From NCBI GenBank assembly GCA_964560875.1, contig CAZLMW010000097.1, positions 1 to 31,008 of the forward strand: a stretch of DNA of 31,008 bases. The letters are read 5' to 3'. Positions within the stretch are counted from its first letter, which is position 1; the number at the start of each line of letters is the position of its first letter. Below the pieces are notes generated by a model that was given only the letters and a program-made list of their open reading frames with translations, was not told where the DNA came from and did not search any database. The DNA is from CAZLMW01 sp964560875 (lineage in GTDB: Bacteria > Myxococcota_A > UBA9042). Made by a program: the position numbers and the translations under genes. Shown one piece after another: positions 1 through 8,775 of the stretch.

Positions 1-61
1 TCGGGTCGCTCGGACTCGGCCCATCGCTCAGTCAGCGACTTCCAATCGGGCCTGCTTGCGG

Positions 62-1570
62 CTATTGCTCGCCCACGGCTTGCCAGAACGGGTCGGGCGT
101 TGTGCTCATCCGCAATCCGCGCAGCTTTCTCCCTTGGATCACCAGCTCTCCGTAGCGCTCCAGGATGGGCATCCTCGCGCCGTCGATCAGCAGCCTCGCG
201 CGGACGGGCAGGCGGTAGGCGCGTCGCGTACGGACCACGCGGACCTTGTTGCCGTCGCGCACCACCACGTGTTTGCGCTGGTCGTCCACGCTGCCAAAAA
301 GCACCGAGACGTCGTACCGGAAGATGTGTTTGATGGACGTGATGCCGAGCCGCGCCAGGTCGATTCCGCCGCGATGGCTCACGATGTCGCGCACCGACAG
401 CATGACATGTGGTCCGGTCGTGCCGATGCTGCCCACCTTGCCGGACGGTTTGACGACACGCTTACGAATCGTCTCCCGCGCCACTGCCAGCCGTCGTCCG
501 CGTCCGCCGCCGTCCCGTCGCAGGTGCAGTTTCACTTCCCGATCGGCGTAGAGATCGCGCATCAAGCGCAACACCCATCGGCGTCCCAGCTCCTTGATTC
601 GGTCCTTGACCGCGTACAGCAGCCCCGCCACGCCCCCGGCCATGAACAACGACACGACCGTCGTGCCCACCTGCATCGCTTCGTTGAGGTAGTAGACCTG
701 CCAGACGAAGTACCAGGTCGACGCCACGATCGCGACGAATGCGGCGATCCAGTTGCCGAGCCGCTCATCGAGCTCCGCGACGTCCGCGTCGAGAAAGAGC
801 GCGCGCTGAAAATGCTGTTTGAGCGCGCTGGTCCGGGCCAGGTAACGATCGACGCTCTCGCGCTGTTCGGCGTCTGGCACCACCAGGTCGCGCTGTGCCC
901 GCCACGTGCATTCGGTCAAGAACAGCGTCCGAAGCGCGCCGTCGAGCGCTTCCCGGTCGCCCTCGATCGGCTTGATATCCCGTTTGTTGATGCGCACTTC
1001 GCCGTCGAGCGACGCCAGGACCCGCCCGCCGAAATGAAGAATCTCGGCCGAAATGTAGTCGCGGGCCAGCGCCGCCTCCGCCGCCACACCTTCGCCATTG
1101 CCCGCCGCGATGCGCCGTCGAACCTCCCGCGATTCGGCGAGCGCGGCCGCGATCTGGACGACCAACTCCGCCGCGAGCTGCTCGGGCATAGACCTGGACT
1201 CCGCCGCCAACTTGCGCAGCGTTTTTCGAATCCGCACCGCTTCTGTCTTCAGCCGGTGAACCGCCGACAAACACTGCCGCCGCACCGCGATGACCGACGT
1301 CGGTGGCTTGTTGAGGACATCCGCCTCCGTCCACAGGCGCGGGCTGCCGAGCCGGGTACGCACGAACAGCCGCTTCCACGCGTTGTGCGGCCGCCACAAG
1401 CGCTCGGGAATCGCGACGTCGAACGTCACTTCGCAGCTGCGGACCGCGCCGGGCTCGGCGAGGGGAATCGTGGCGATCCATTCGGCCCGGTGGGCGTCGT
1501 GCGCCTTGATGCGCAGACTGAGGTCGTCGCCAAGCTCCGTCGCGAGCGTATCGTGTGCCACCTTGAACAC
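62..1570 (-). CDS. Uncharacterised membrane protein with two central helices
   Basis: I do not recognise this family. The 502-residue protein has a soluble N-terminal part with a charged helical stretch likely to form a coiled coil (about residues 95-155). Two adjacent hydrophobic segments follow (about 273-295 and 301-321) with a short turn between them, then a very basic C-terminal domain of about 180 residues rich in Arg, Lys and Val that looks beta-rich. There is no signal peptide. The inference is an inner-membrane hairpin protein with both large domains on the same, probably cytoplasmic, side. I chose the GTG at 1570 because AAGGAGG lies ten bases upstream; a TTG at 1615 would add 15 residues but has no such site. 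It is divergent from the MFS gene and shares a 167-base upstream region with it. The gene is certain by length and codon pattern; its function is unknown. Confidence 0.75.
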   Translation of the reverse strand: MFKVAHDTLATELGDDLSLRIKAHDAHRAEWIATIPLAEPGAVRSCEVTFDVAIPERLWRPHNAWKRLFVRTRLGSPRLWTEADVLNKPPTSVIAVRRQCLSAVHRLKTEAVRIRKTLRKLAAESRSMPEQLAAELVVQIAAALAESREVRRRIAAGNGEGVAAEAALARDYISAEILHFGGRVLASLDGEVRINKRDIKPIEGDREALDGALRTLFLTECTWRAQRDLVVPDAEQRESVDRYLARTSALKQHFQRALFLDADVAELDERLGNWIAAFVAIVASTWYFVWQVYYLNEAMQVGTTVVSLFMAGGVAGLLYAVKDRIKELGRRWVLRLMRDLYADREVKLHLRRDGGGRGRRLAVARETIRKRVVKPSGKVGSIGTTGPHVMLSVRDIVSHRGGIDLARLGITSIKHIFRYDVSVLFGSVDDQRKHVVVRDGNKVRVVRTRRAYRLPVRARLLIDGARMPILERYGELVIQGRKLRGLRMSTTPDPFWQAVGEQ

Positions 1571-1645
1571 GCGGGACCGTCCTCCTTCCTGCCGCGCCAC
1601 ATGTGCGGTGGGCAAGATCCTGAGATCCTAACGCAATCGGCGGTC

Positions 1646-1663
1646 TGTCACAAATCTGTCACA
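1646..1663. promoter_or_regulatory. Direct repeat TGTCACA x2, possible operator
   Basis: TGTCACA occurs at 1646-1652 and again at 1657-1663, exactly 11 bases apart, so both copies face the same side of the helix. They lie in the divergent region between the membrane protein and the MFS transporter. A regulator binding in tandem could use them, but no regulator is encoded next door and the assignment is an inference. Confidence 0.3.
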
Positions 1664-1737
1664 TTTGCTGAGAGATGGCTCCTCGCGCACAAACCCCAAA
1701 CCTGCTAGATCCCGCCCACTGCGAAAAAGGAGCCGCC

Positions 1738-3153
1738 ATGCCTGCTTGGCTCGAGAATTTCCTGCCGATCCTGCTCTTGCTCGCCGTCGTGGCGGTTGTG
1801 CTGGCGCGTCTGCCCAAGGTCGAAATCGATCACAGTGACGCCTTCCGCAAGCGCCGGTTCTTCAACTGGTTCCCATTGGGGCTGACGTACGCGTTCCTCT
1901 ACATGGGCCGCTACAACCTGACCGTCGCCAAGTCCGCCTTCGCCGAGCTCGGCATGATGACCAACGCCGATTTTGGCGAGATCTTCATGTTCGGCGCGGT
2001 GACCTACGGCTGCGCATTTGTCATCAACGGTCCGATCTGCGACCGCCTCGGTGGCCGGTTCACCATCCTGTTGGGAGCGGCCGGCAGCGCCATCGCCAAC
2101 TTCGCGATGGGCATGGTCGTCTACACCGGCTTCACGTCCGATGCCGAAACGCTCAAGACGACCTACACGCTCCTGTACGCGTTCAACATGTATTTCCAGA
2201 GCTTTGGCGCGGTGTCGATCGTCAAGGTCAACGCCGCCTGGTTCCACGTCCGAGAACGCGGCGTGCTCGGCGGCATCTTCGGCATCCTCATCTCGCTTGG
2301 CGTCTACTTCGCGTTCGACTGGAACTCGATGATTCTCAAGGCGGTCCATACGCCCGAAACGCCCGGCGTCCATTGGGTCTTCTTCACCCCCGCCGCCATT
2401 CTCTGCATCTTCTTCCTGCTCGACTTCTTCCTGATCCGCGACCGCCCCGCCGGCGCCGGCTTTGACAACTTCGACCTTGGCGACGCGACCAGCGGCGAAT
2501 CCGAAGAGCCCGATCCTGTCCTTTCGGTGTTCAAGCGAATGTTCACCAGCAAGATCATCTTGACCATCGCCGCGATCGAGTTCTGCAGCGGCTTCTTGCG
2601 CAACGCGATCATGCACTGGGGCAAGATCTTCTCGAAGCAGACCGGCGTCGCCGACCAGTTCGTCTTCCAAAACTGGGGCCTGATGCTCTGCTGCGCCGGC
2701 ATCTTCGCGGGCATGTTCGCCGGCGTTATCAGCGACCACGTCTTCAACTCACGGCGTGGGCCGGTCGCGGCGATCCTCTACGGAGGCATGGTCGCCGGCG
2801 CGCTGTTGATGTTCGTGATCCTCGATTCGGTGCTGCTCGGTTGGACGGTGGTGTTCATGAGCCTGTGCATCATCGGCGTGCACGGCATGTTGAGCGGCAC
2901 GGCCAGCGCAGACTTTGGTGGACGCAAGAATGCGGGCATCGCGGTCGGTGTCATCGACGGCTTCGTGTACCTCGGCACCGGTCTTCAGTCCGGCATTCTC
3001 GGCAAGCTCCTTCCCGACGGCGACGCCGCCAGGGACCCCGCAAACTGGATCGCGTGGCCGGGCGCGATGCTGCCCCTCGCCGTCATCGGACTGATCTTCG
3101 CGCTGCTCATCTGGAACGCCAAGCCGCAGAGCAAATCGGCGTCAGCGCACTGA
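1738..3153 (+). CDS. MFS transporter, organophosphate/phosphate antiporter (OPA) type
   Basis: This is a 471-residue inner-membrane transporter. The first transmembrane helix lies at residues 8-24, followed by a polar stretch and then the segment FNWFPLGLTYAFLYMGRYNL (residues 42-61), which resembles the start of GlpT/UhpT-type carriers of the major facilitator superfamily. About a dozen hydrophobic segments follow, with a hydrophilic central loop (DFFLIRDRPAG onward) between the two halves. Known members exchange phosphorylated organic compounds such as glycerol-3-phosphate or hexose phosphates for phosphate, or act as sensors; the substrate here cannot be read from sequence. The ATG at 1738 is chosen because AAAAAGGAG lies six bases upstream; an in-frame ATG at 1678 would add 21 non-hydrophobic residues and lacks a site. 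The gene stands alone between divergent and convergent neighbours. Confidence 0.85.
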   Translation: MPAWLENFLPILLLLAVVAVVLARLPKVEIDHSDAFRKRRFFNWFPLGLTYAFLYMGRYNLTVAKSAFAELGMMTNADFGEIFMFGAVTYGCAFVINGPICDRLGGRFTILLGAAGSAIANFAMGMVVYTGFTSDAETLKTTYTLLYAFNMYFQSFGAVSIVKVNAAWFHVRERGVLGGIFGILISLGVYFAFDWNSMILKAVHTPETPGVHWVFFTPAAILCIFFLLDFFLIRDRPAGAGFDNFDLGDATSGESEEPDPVLSVFKRMFTSKIILTIAAIEFCSGFLRNAIMHWGKIFSKQTGVADQFVFQNWGLMLCCAGIFAGMFAGVISDHVFNSRRGPVAAILYGGMVAGALLMFVILDSVLLGWTVVFMSLCIIGVHGMLSGTASADFGGRKNAGIAVGVIDGFVYLGTGLQSGILGKLLPDGDAARDPANWIAWPGAMLPLAVIGLIFALLIWNAKPQSKSASAH

Positions 3154-3176
3154 TCCTCTGAGCTGATCCTCTGAGC
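3151..3176. repeat. 13-base tandem duplication over a stop codon
   Basis: TGATCCTCTGAGC is present twice in perfect tandem (3151-3163, 3164-3176). The first TGA is the stop codon of the MFS gene, and the second copy ends at the stop of the convergent lipoprotein gene. It looks like a recent small slippage duplication that fills the whole convergent spacer. Confidence 0.7.
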
Positions 3177-3728
3177 CTACTGCCGGCGCGGGATTCGCGT
3201 GGACCGCAGCGCCTTCTCGAAGGCCTTATGGTTGCGCTTCATCGTATCGAGCGTCGCCAGCACGGAGACGACATAGAGCCCATCCTCCGCTCCCGCGACC
3301 AGCTGCATCGCCGCGCGACGTTGCCGCCCGAGCAGCGTGATCGACTCCAGCAGGTGCGCGTCCAGGTCGCCGATCATCACGACCTCGCGCCGAATCAAGC
3401 CGGCCATGCCGCTGCTTCCCATCCGCTTGGCCGCCGCGTCCACCCAGCCTTTCGCGCCCGTCTCCGGCAGCTTCTTGCGCTCGACCCACAGCATCGCGTG
3501 GCGCACACCGCCGGCGTCGAGAGTCCAGACGTGTGGCTTCTTGCGGTCCATCCCGACGGGGATCTTGAGCGAAACGTCGAGCTTCTCGATCAGCGCGTGG
3601 CGTCCACCACCGAGAATCGGCGGCCCGACGACCGTGGCGCCGCAGCCAACGACGCCGACCAGCAAGCCGGCTACGACGGCGATTCTGCGCGCAAATCCGG
3701 GCTGTTCTGGCATCGCCCGAGCCTTCAT
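3177..3728 (-). CDS. Small predicted lipoprotein, function unknown
   Basis: The protein has 183 residues. The N-terminus is a lipoprotein signal: basic residues to about 15, a hydrophobic core, and a lipobox VVGC with the acylated cysteine at residue 29. The mature part (about 155 residues) is a single mixed alpha/beta domain with no motif I recognise. The ATG at 3728 has GGGTGA six bases before it; an ATG at 3713 preceded by GAAGG is equally possible and would shorten only the signal n-region. It lies directly downstream of the cysN fusion on the same strand, starting 15 bases after that stop, so it probably shares its transcript. Co-transcription does not prove a role in sulfur metabolism. 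Confidence 0.75.
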   Translation of the reverse strand: MKARAMPEQPGFARRIAVVAGLLVGVVGCGATVVGPPILGGGRHALIEKLDVSLKIPVGMDRKKPHVWTLDAGGVRHAMLWVERKKLPETGAKGWVDAAAKRMGSSGMAGLIRREVVMIGDLDAHLLESITLLGRQRRAAMQLVAGAEDGLYVVSVLATLDTMKRNHKAFEKALRSTRIPRRQ

Positions 3729-3743
3729 CAATCGGTCACCCAA

Positions 3744-5594
3744 TCAGCGAACGAGGTCGGCGACCCGCTCGGACAGACGCTGCAATGTGTCGTCGATCGC
3801 GGCCGAACCAAAGACCTGGACGTCGGCGTCGACCAGCCGCGCGTTGCGGTCCGGGGACAGCAGCACGCACAACCGCGTGTGTTCGGTCATGGCGCTGAGC
3901 CAACCGTGGTCAGCGAGCCCGATGCTATTGCTGGTCGCGACGACCACCAACCCGGCGTCGAGCAGCGGCTTGATGGTCCGCTCGAATTGGGTCTGAAGCT
4001 GCTCGCGTGCGGTATCCAGCGACGTATCCTGCGGCGCCTTGGCGAGCACGTTGTCGCTGTCGATCAGCACGGCGTTGAGACCGTCGGTGAAGAGGCGCCT
4101 TTGCAGCGCGGCGGCGAGCTCGGTTTTGCCGACGCCTTTGTCACCCACAAGCAAGACGAGGGCCGCGCTGTGACCATGACGCGCTCTCCACGCGTCGCGA
4201 TCGGTCGGCTGCGCGCTCCACTGGAAGTCGTCGAGGTGTTCGACAGCGCGTCGGCCGTCACCTGAAACCGGCTCGATCGACGAAACCTGGCCGCCACCTG
4301 CGATGTCGTAGCCGTCGAGCAGCACGAATCGGCGGGTGTCCGGGCAACCGCCGTCAACATCGCACGCGAGCTTTTTGGTCAGGCGAACCACCACCTCTGC
4401 GATCTGGTTTCGTTCGACAGCGGGCGCGTCATAAAGCGTCGACAGCGTCGCGGCGTCGGTGGTGTTGGGGATCGCCATGACCTCGCACTCGAGCTCAGCG
4501 GTCGCCATGCGAAGTCCGTAGACCCCGCCCACACGCAGCGATTTGCGCCCCAGCCAGAAGATGCGGCCCTTCAACACGCGCCCAACCTGCGGCCCGTCGT
4601 CGGGTCGATGCATGATCTCGCCGCGCGCGACGTACAGCTCGTCTTCCATGACGACCGTCGCGTTCTGACCCGCTTGCATGACCTCGGGATCGGGGCTCGC
4701 GAACAGACGCAGGGCCTTGACCTTGCTGCGCTTGCCGCTGGGTGAAAAGACGATGTCGTCGCCGACCCGGAGGATGCCCGACGCGATCCGGCCGACCGTC
4801 ATCCGCTCGTCGTTGCCCCTGCGATTGAACTTGTAGACGTCCTGCACCGGCACCCGCAGCGGTCCTTCGATCGGGCTGGGGATGCGCTTGAGGTCGTCGA
4901 GCGCCTCGAGCAGCGTCGGGCCGTCGTACCAGCCGAGGTTGTCGCTCTTGAACACGACGTTGTCGCCGTCGCGCGCGCTCACGGGCACGTAAACGGTCGG
5001 CTCGATGCCACAGCTCTTGAGGAACTTGCCGTACGCATTGACGAGGTGTTCGTAGCGCGCTTGATCGTAGTCGAGCAGGTCGAGCTTGTTGACCACGACG
5101 ACCATCTGCTTGACGCCCAGCAGGCTGAGCAGCTTGCCGTGTCGGCGCGAATTCTCACGGATGCCTTCGTTGGCGTCGAGCAACAGCAGGGCCGCTTCGG
5201 TGCGCGCGGCTCCCGACACCATGTTGCGGATGAATTCCACGTGGCCGGGCGCGTCGACGAGGATGTAGTCGCGCTTGTCGCTGCGGAAAAAACAGCGGGC
5301 GCTGTCGATGGTGATGCCTTGCTCCCGTTCGGCCTCGAGCGCGTCGAGCAGGAACGCGTATTCGAAGACCTTGCCCTGCCGCTCACAAAGATCGCGGACG
5401 GCCTTCACCTTCATCGGCGGAATGGTCTCGGAATCGCACAGCAAACGACCGACCAGGGTCGATTTTCCGTGATCGACGTGACCGACGGTGACGACCTGGA
5501 GCATCTCGCGCTCTTTGGCGAGCATCGCTTCGTCGGGTACAGCGTCGGGATCGGGCAGGGATGCTTGCGGCATCTTGGTGGCAGCTTCGGTCAT
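3744..5594 (-). CDS. cysN: Sulfate adenylyltransferase large subunit fused to a degenerate APS-kinase-like domain
   Basis: CysN is the GTPase subunit that drives ATP sulfurylase, making adenosine phosphosulfate (APS) from sulfate and ATP with CysD. All G-motifs are visible in the 616-residue product: GHVDHGKS (38-45), GITID (93-97), DAPGH (114-118), NKLD (169-172) and a VSAR G5 element near 205-208. The EF-Tu-like beta-barrel domains extend to about 445. Residues about 475-616 form an extra P-loop domain with GDKGVGKT (484-491), where CysNC fusions carry APS kinase (CysC). That domain is about 140 residues instead of roughly 180. It has DSDNV where DGDNV is usual, and I do not see the PF-x-x-D-R or later CysC substrate motifs. 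The N-terminal enzyme looks intact; kinase activity of the C-terminal domain is doubtful. It follows cysD by 81 bases. Confidence 0.93.
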   Translation of the reverse strand: MTEAATKMPQASLPDPDAVPDEAMLAKEREMLQVVTVGHVDHGKSTLVGRLLCDSETIPPMKVKAVRDLCERQGKVFEYAFLLDALEAEREQGITIDSARCFFRSDKRDYILVDAPGHVEFIRNMVSGAARTEAALLLLDANEGIRENSRRHGKLLSLLGVKQMVVVVNKLDLLDYDQARYEHLVNAYGKFLKSCGIEPTVYVPVSARDGDNVVFKSDNLGWYDGPTLLEALDDLKRIPSPIEGPLRVPVQDVYKFNRRGNDERMTVGRIASGILRVGDDIVFSPSGKRSKVKALRLFASPDPEVMQAGQNATVVMEDELYVARGEIMHRPDDGPQVGRVLKGRIFWLGRKSLRVGGVYGLRMATAELECEVMAIPNTTDAATLSTLYDAPAVERNQIAEVVVRLTKKLACDVDGGCPDTRRFVLLDGYDIAGGGQVSSIEPVSGDGRRAVEHLDDFQWSAQPTDRDAWRARHGHSAALVLLVGDKGVGKTELAAALQRRLFTDGLNAVLIDSDNVLAKAPQDTSLDTAREQLQTQFERTIKPLLDAGLVVVATSNSIGLADHGWLSAMTEHTRLCVLLSPDRNARLVDADVQVFGSAAIDDTLQRLSERVADLVR

Positions 5595-5675
5595 GAATCG
5601 CGGGCCCCAGAGGCGGGTTTTCGGCGGATTTCGGCGGATCTCGGCGTAGGAGAGCGGCTTTTGACGGCGTCGGGG

Positions 5676-6569
5676 CTACATATAGCCGTCGCGTCTTAGC
5701 TTCTCCATCGCATGGGGGTCAACCGCATCCTGCGCACGTCCGGCGCGCTCGGGGATGTTCAACACACGAAGCTCATCGATAACTTCCGTCGGCGTCTTCG
5801 CCACGCTTTGGATGTCGCCGGTGCAAGGCTCGCAGCCCAGCGACCGGTACCGACGGCCGCTTCCCGTATCGAAGTAGAGGTCGATGATCGGCACTTTCTC
5901 CGCTGCGATGTAGACCCACAGGTCGATCTCGGTCCAGTCGAGCAGCGGGTGAATGCGGACGTGAGTTCCGGGCGCGAATCGTGTCTTGAACTGGTTCCAG
6001 AACTCCGGAGGCTGCTCGCTGACGTCCCAGTCGTTGTTCTCGTCGCGGGGGCTGAAGTAGCGCTCCTTGCTGCGGCTGCCTTCTTCGTCCGCGCGGGCCC
6101 CGACGATGACGCCGTTGTAGGGCCGCGGGTTCCAATCGCGCACGTAGTCGCCCGCCTCGTTCATGCGCCAGCGCGGTCCCGTGCCATCGAGCGTGCGCCG
6201 CAGCGCCTCGGTCTTGAGGGCCGAACAGCATTGCAGGCGTCCGACCGTGTGGTTCATGCCGTTTTCGAGCGCTTCGACGTTTTGGCCGTAGATCATCGTC
6301 AAGCCCCACTCCCGCGCGATGCGGTCGCGGTAGTCGATCATCGACTTGATCTTGTAGCTCGTGTCGATGTGAACCAGCGGGATTGGCACCTCGCCGGCGA
6401 ACGCCTTGCGCGCCAGCCACAGCATGACCGTGCTGTCTTTGCCGATCGACCACAGCATGGCGAGTGAGTCGAAGTGGCGGTACGCCTCGCGGAGGATGTA
6501 GATGCTTTGCGCTTCGAGCTCGCGGATACGGCTGAGCGGCTGACTGATGATCGGCGCCTGGTTGCCCAT
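5676..6569 (-). CDS. cysD: Sulfate adenylyltransferase small subunit
   Basis: CysD is the catalytic ATP-pyrophosphatase-type subunit of ATP sulfurylase and works with CysN. The 297-residue length matches the family. The PP-loop variant SIGKDST (41-47) is the form usual in CysD/NodP, and the family-typical stretches GRLQCCSALKTEALR and VGARADEEGSRSKER are present, as is the C-terminal KLRRDGYM. AGGACAG precedes the ATG at 6569. It sits between the sulfite reductase gene (210-base gap) and cysN (81-base gap, which contains a short TTTCGGCGGA tandem repeat). The three genes give sulfate activation and sulfite reduction; APS/PAPS reductase (cysH) is not in this window. Confidence 0.96.
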   Translation of the reverse strand: MGNQAPIISQPLSRIRELEAQSIYILREAYRHFDSLAMLWSIGKDSTVMLWLARKAFAGEVPIPLVHIDTSYKIKSMIDYRDRIAREWGLTMIYGQNVEALENGMNHTVGRLQCCSALKTEALRRTLDGTGPRWRMNEAGDYVRDWNPRPYNGVIVGARADEEGSRSKERYFSPRDENNDWDVSEQPPEFWNQFKTRFAPGTHVRIHPLLDWTEIDLWVYIAAEKVPIIDLYFDTGSGRRYRSLGCEPCTGDIQSVAKTPTEVIDELRVLNIPERAGRAQDAVDPHAMEKLRRDGYM

Positions 6570-6779
6570 GGTCTGTCCTGTTCAGTTTACGCGGCGTGTC
6601 GTGCGTTGGATGCGTCGCGTTGGATGTCGGCGCCAAACGCGCGACCAACGCAACATAGTCGGCTCGCGGATTCGCGCCAGTTCGCGGCGGCGTTGATTGG
6701 TTGCGGCGCCACGGCGAGCGCGTTCTTCGCCCGCGGTGGCGCGCTCAACAGCGGCAAAGCACCCCGTTTCGGGGCCGGA

Positions 6780-8513
6780 TCACGCGGCGCATTCACCCGC
6801 CCGCTTGATGATCTGGAAGGGCTCGGACAGGCCGATATCGAAGAGGTCATCTTCGGTCGCCGTGGCGTCGTCGTAGAGGTCGAAGACGATGGGTTCGAGC
6901 ACATCTTTGCCGGCGCGGCGCAGGAAGTCAGCGGGGCTCTCGTCCGCGTTCTTGTTGCCGTCGGCGTAGGCGAGCAGACGGCGCACCGCTTCGGTCAGCC
7001 GCTTGGCCGGGATCAGCCCGTACATCTCACCGAAATCGGCGCGGTCGGCGTGGATGCCGCCGCCGATCATCAGCCGGTAGTGGGGCGCGGGCTTCTTGTC
7101 GATGCGCTTGACGGCACCATAGAACCCGAGCGTTCCGACGTGGTGCTGACCGCAGCTGTTGTGGCAGCCGCTCATCTTGATGATCAGGTCGAGATCGTCG
7201 CGCTTTTCGAGGATCTTGCCGAGCTCGGCAGCTGCGTTGCGGCTGTGCGTGATGCCGAGATTGCAGGTGCTGGTACCCGGACAGCTGGTGACATTGCCGG
7301 CGTAGAGGGCGCCAGGTCGGGCGAGATCGACGGCCTGCAGCGCGCTGTAGAGCTCCGGGATGCGGTCGGCGTCGACAGCGCGAAGCAACACGTTCTGCTG
7401 TTGGGTGAGACAGAACACGGACTCGCCATACGTGCTGGCCGCGGCCGAAACCGCGCGCATCTGGTCGCCCGAGAGCTTGCCGGCGTCGCAGCGAATGGTG
7501 ACGAAGACCTTGCCGGGAATCCGCGTGCGCTGGACGGACGAACGCGCCCAATCAGCGAGCCCCGACTTGCGCGCGATGTCGTCGTTTGGCGCGCTGTATT
7601 CCCACGGCTCATCGGCGTACATCATCGGCTCGATATCGACGCTGGCCGGCGGATCCTGCTGCACTTTGGCGAGGTAGCCTTCATACAAGGCGCGGAACTT
7701 CTCCGGCCCGATCTTGCGCAGCACGTGCTTGATGCGCGCTTTGCTGCGGACGCGGCGGTTGCCGTGCTCCTGGAAGAAATCCACCGTCGCCAGCAGCGGC
7801 GTGAGGATGTCGCGCGCCGGCCACGCTTCGTGCATGACGATGGCGTTTTGCGGCATCGAAGCGAGCCCACCGCCGATGCGGACCTCAAATGCGGGCTGAC
7901 CGTCCGAGCCGATCTTGGCGACCAGGCCGACGTCGTGAATCCACGTCATGCCGCGGTCGGCCACCGATGTGGACAGGGCGATCTTGAACTTGCGCGGCAT
8001 CGAATCGGCGCGCTTGTTGCCGAGGAAGAAGTTGGTGATCGCCGTCACGTAAGGCGTTACGTCGAACACTTCGTCGGGCGCGAGGCCGCTGTACGGGTCC
8101 ATCGTCACTGTGCGCACCGCGTTGCCGCACGCGTCGACCTGGGTGATCCCGGCCGCCGTGATGCGGGTCTTCCAATCGGGCACGGTCGCCATCGGGACGA
8201 AGTGAATCTGGAAGTTGGAGCGCGTGGTGATGCTGCCCCAGCCGTTCTCGGATTCGTCGCACAGCTCGGCAAGCACGGCGGCTTGCTTCGGGCCCACCAG
8301 CCCGCCAGGCATCTTGATGCGCATCATGTACACGTCGTCTTGCCGCTGGCCGTAGACGCCGCGGGTCAGGCGGTAGCCGCGATATTCGTCCGCTGACATT
8401 TCGCCGCGCACGTACGCTTCGGTTCGCGCGATGAACTCGTCGACTTCGCCGTCTTGGGCAAACGCGATCTCATCAGCGTTGATGGTGGGGGCGGTGGTGG
8501 TCTGGGTGGTCAT
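6780..8513 (-). CDS. sir: Siroheme [4Fe-4S] nitrite/sulfite reductase, probably ferredoxin-dependent sulfite reductase
   Basis: The enzyme reduces sulfite to sulfide (or nitrite to ammonium) with six electrons at a siroheme-iron-sulfur centre. The 577-residue protein has two ferredoxin-like half domains (about 45-110 and 330-400). The two siroheme domains carry the cluster ligands C411-x5-C417 and C450-x3-C454, in CPGTSTC and SGCHNSC. The length and the lack of a flavoprotein partner nearby fit the ferredoxin-dependent type rather than NADPH-CysIJ. Sulfite rather than nitrite is inferred from cysD-cysN directly downstream. The ATG at 8513 is chosen for the GAGGAG just upstream; the frame is open further upstream but that stretch reads as non-coding and contains the promoter. 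It is the first gene of the sulfur operon. Confidence 0.9.
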   Translation of the reverse strand: MTTQTTTAPTINADEIAFAQDGEVDEFIARTEAYVRGEMSADEYRGYRLTRGVYGQRQDDVYMMRIKMPGGLVGPKQAAVLAELCDESENGWGSITTRSNFQIHFVPMATVPDWKTRITAAGITQVDACGNAVRTVTMDPYSGLAPDEVFDVTPYVTAITNFFLGNKRADSMPRKFKIALSTSVADRGMTWIHDVGLVAKIGSDGQPAFEVRIGGGLASMPQNAIVMHEAWPARDILTPLLATVDFFQEHGNRRVRSKARIKHVLRKIGPEKFRALYEGYLAKVQQDPPASVDIEPMMYADEPWEYSAPNDDIARKSGLADWARSSVQRTRIPGKVFVTIRCDAGKLSGDQMRAVSAAASTYGESVFCLTQQQNVLLRAVDADRIPELYSALQAVDLARPGALYAGNVTSCPGTSTCNLGITHSRNAAAELGKILEKRDDLDLIIKMSGCHNSCGQHHVGTLGFYGAVKRIDKKPAPHYRLMIGGGIHADRADFGEMYGLIPAKRLTEAVRRLLAYADGNKNADESPADFLRRAGKDVLEPIVFDLYDDATATEDDLFDIGLSEPFQIIKRAGECAA

Positions 8514-8615
8514 GACCGGGGCTCCTCTTAGCCTCGCGCGAATGGGCGCTGAATCGGCGGCTTGGATCGGCTCAACACGGCGTGGAGCCAGCCAAACTTG
8601 CGCGATGGGCCAAGG

Positions 8616-8644
8616 ATTGCACAGTTGTCGCCGCGCCGCGTCAA
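8616..8644 (-). promoter_or_regulatory. Candidate sigma-70 promoter of the sulfate operon
   Basis: On the minus strand TTGACG (8644-8639) is followed after 17 bases by TGCAAT (8621-8616), 5/6 and 4/6 matches to the consensus at ideal spacing, about 100 bases upstream of the sir start. This is a pattern match only. Confidence 0.4.
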
Positions 8645-8706
8645 GACGAACCGCAACAACCCGCCGCCATCGTGAAGTTTTGCGGACTTGCGAGACGCTC
8701 GTCTTC

Positions 8707-8735
8707 TTGCCGCAGGTGGTTGGCAGCATTACGAT
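8707..8735 (+). promoter_or_regulatory. Candidate sigma-70 promoter for the 8776 operon
   Basis: TTGCCG (8707-8712), 17 bases, then TACGAT (8730-8735), about 40 bases before the ATG at 8776. The spacing is ideal and the hexamers are moderate matches. It is divergent from the sulfate-operon promoter in the same 262-base intergenic region. Confidence 0.35.
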
Positions 8736-8775
8736 TTGGCGCTCGCCGATCGCCTCCGGTCGGCTCGGGGGAACT

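Noticed and set aside
56..1708. Long plus-strand frame opposite the first membrane protein
   Set aside because: His/Arg/Asp-rich shadow caused by GC-rich codon bias; the minus strand has transmembrane helices and a strong ribosome site.
6762..6774. CCCCG-TTT-CGGGG hairpin just after sir
   Set aside because: Only five pairs with no T-run, inside what looks like a continuing operon; too weak to call a terminator.
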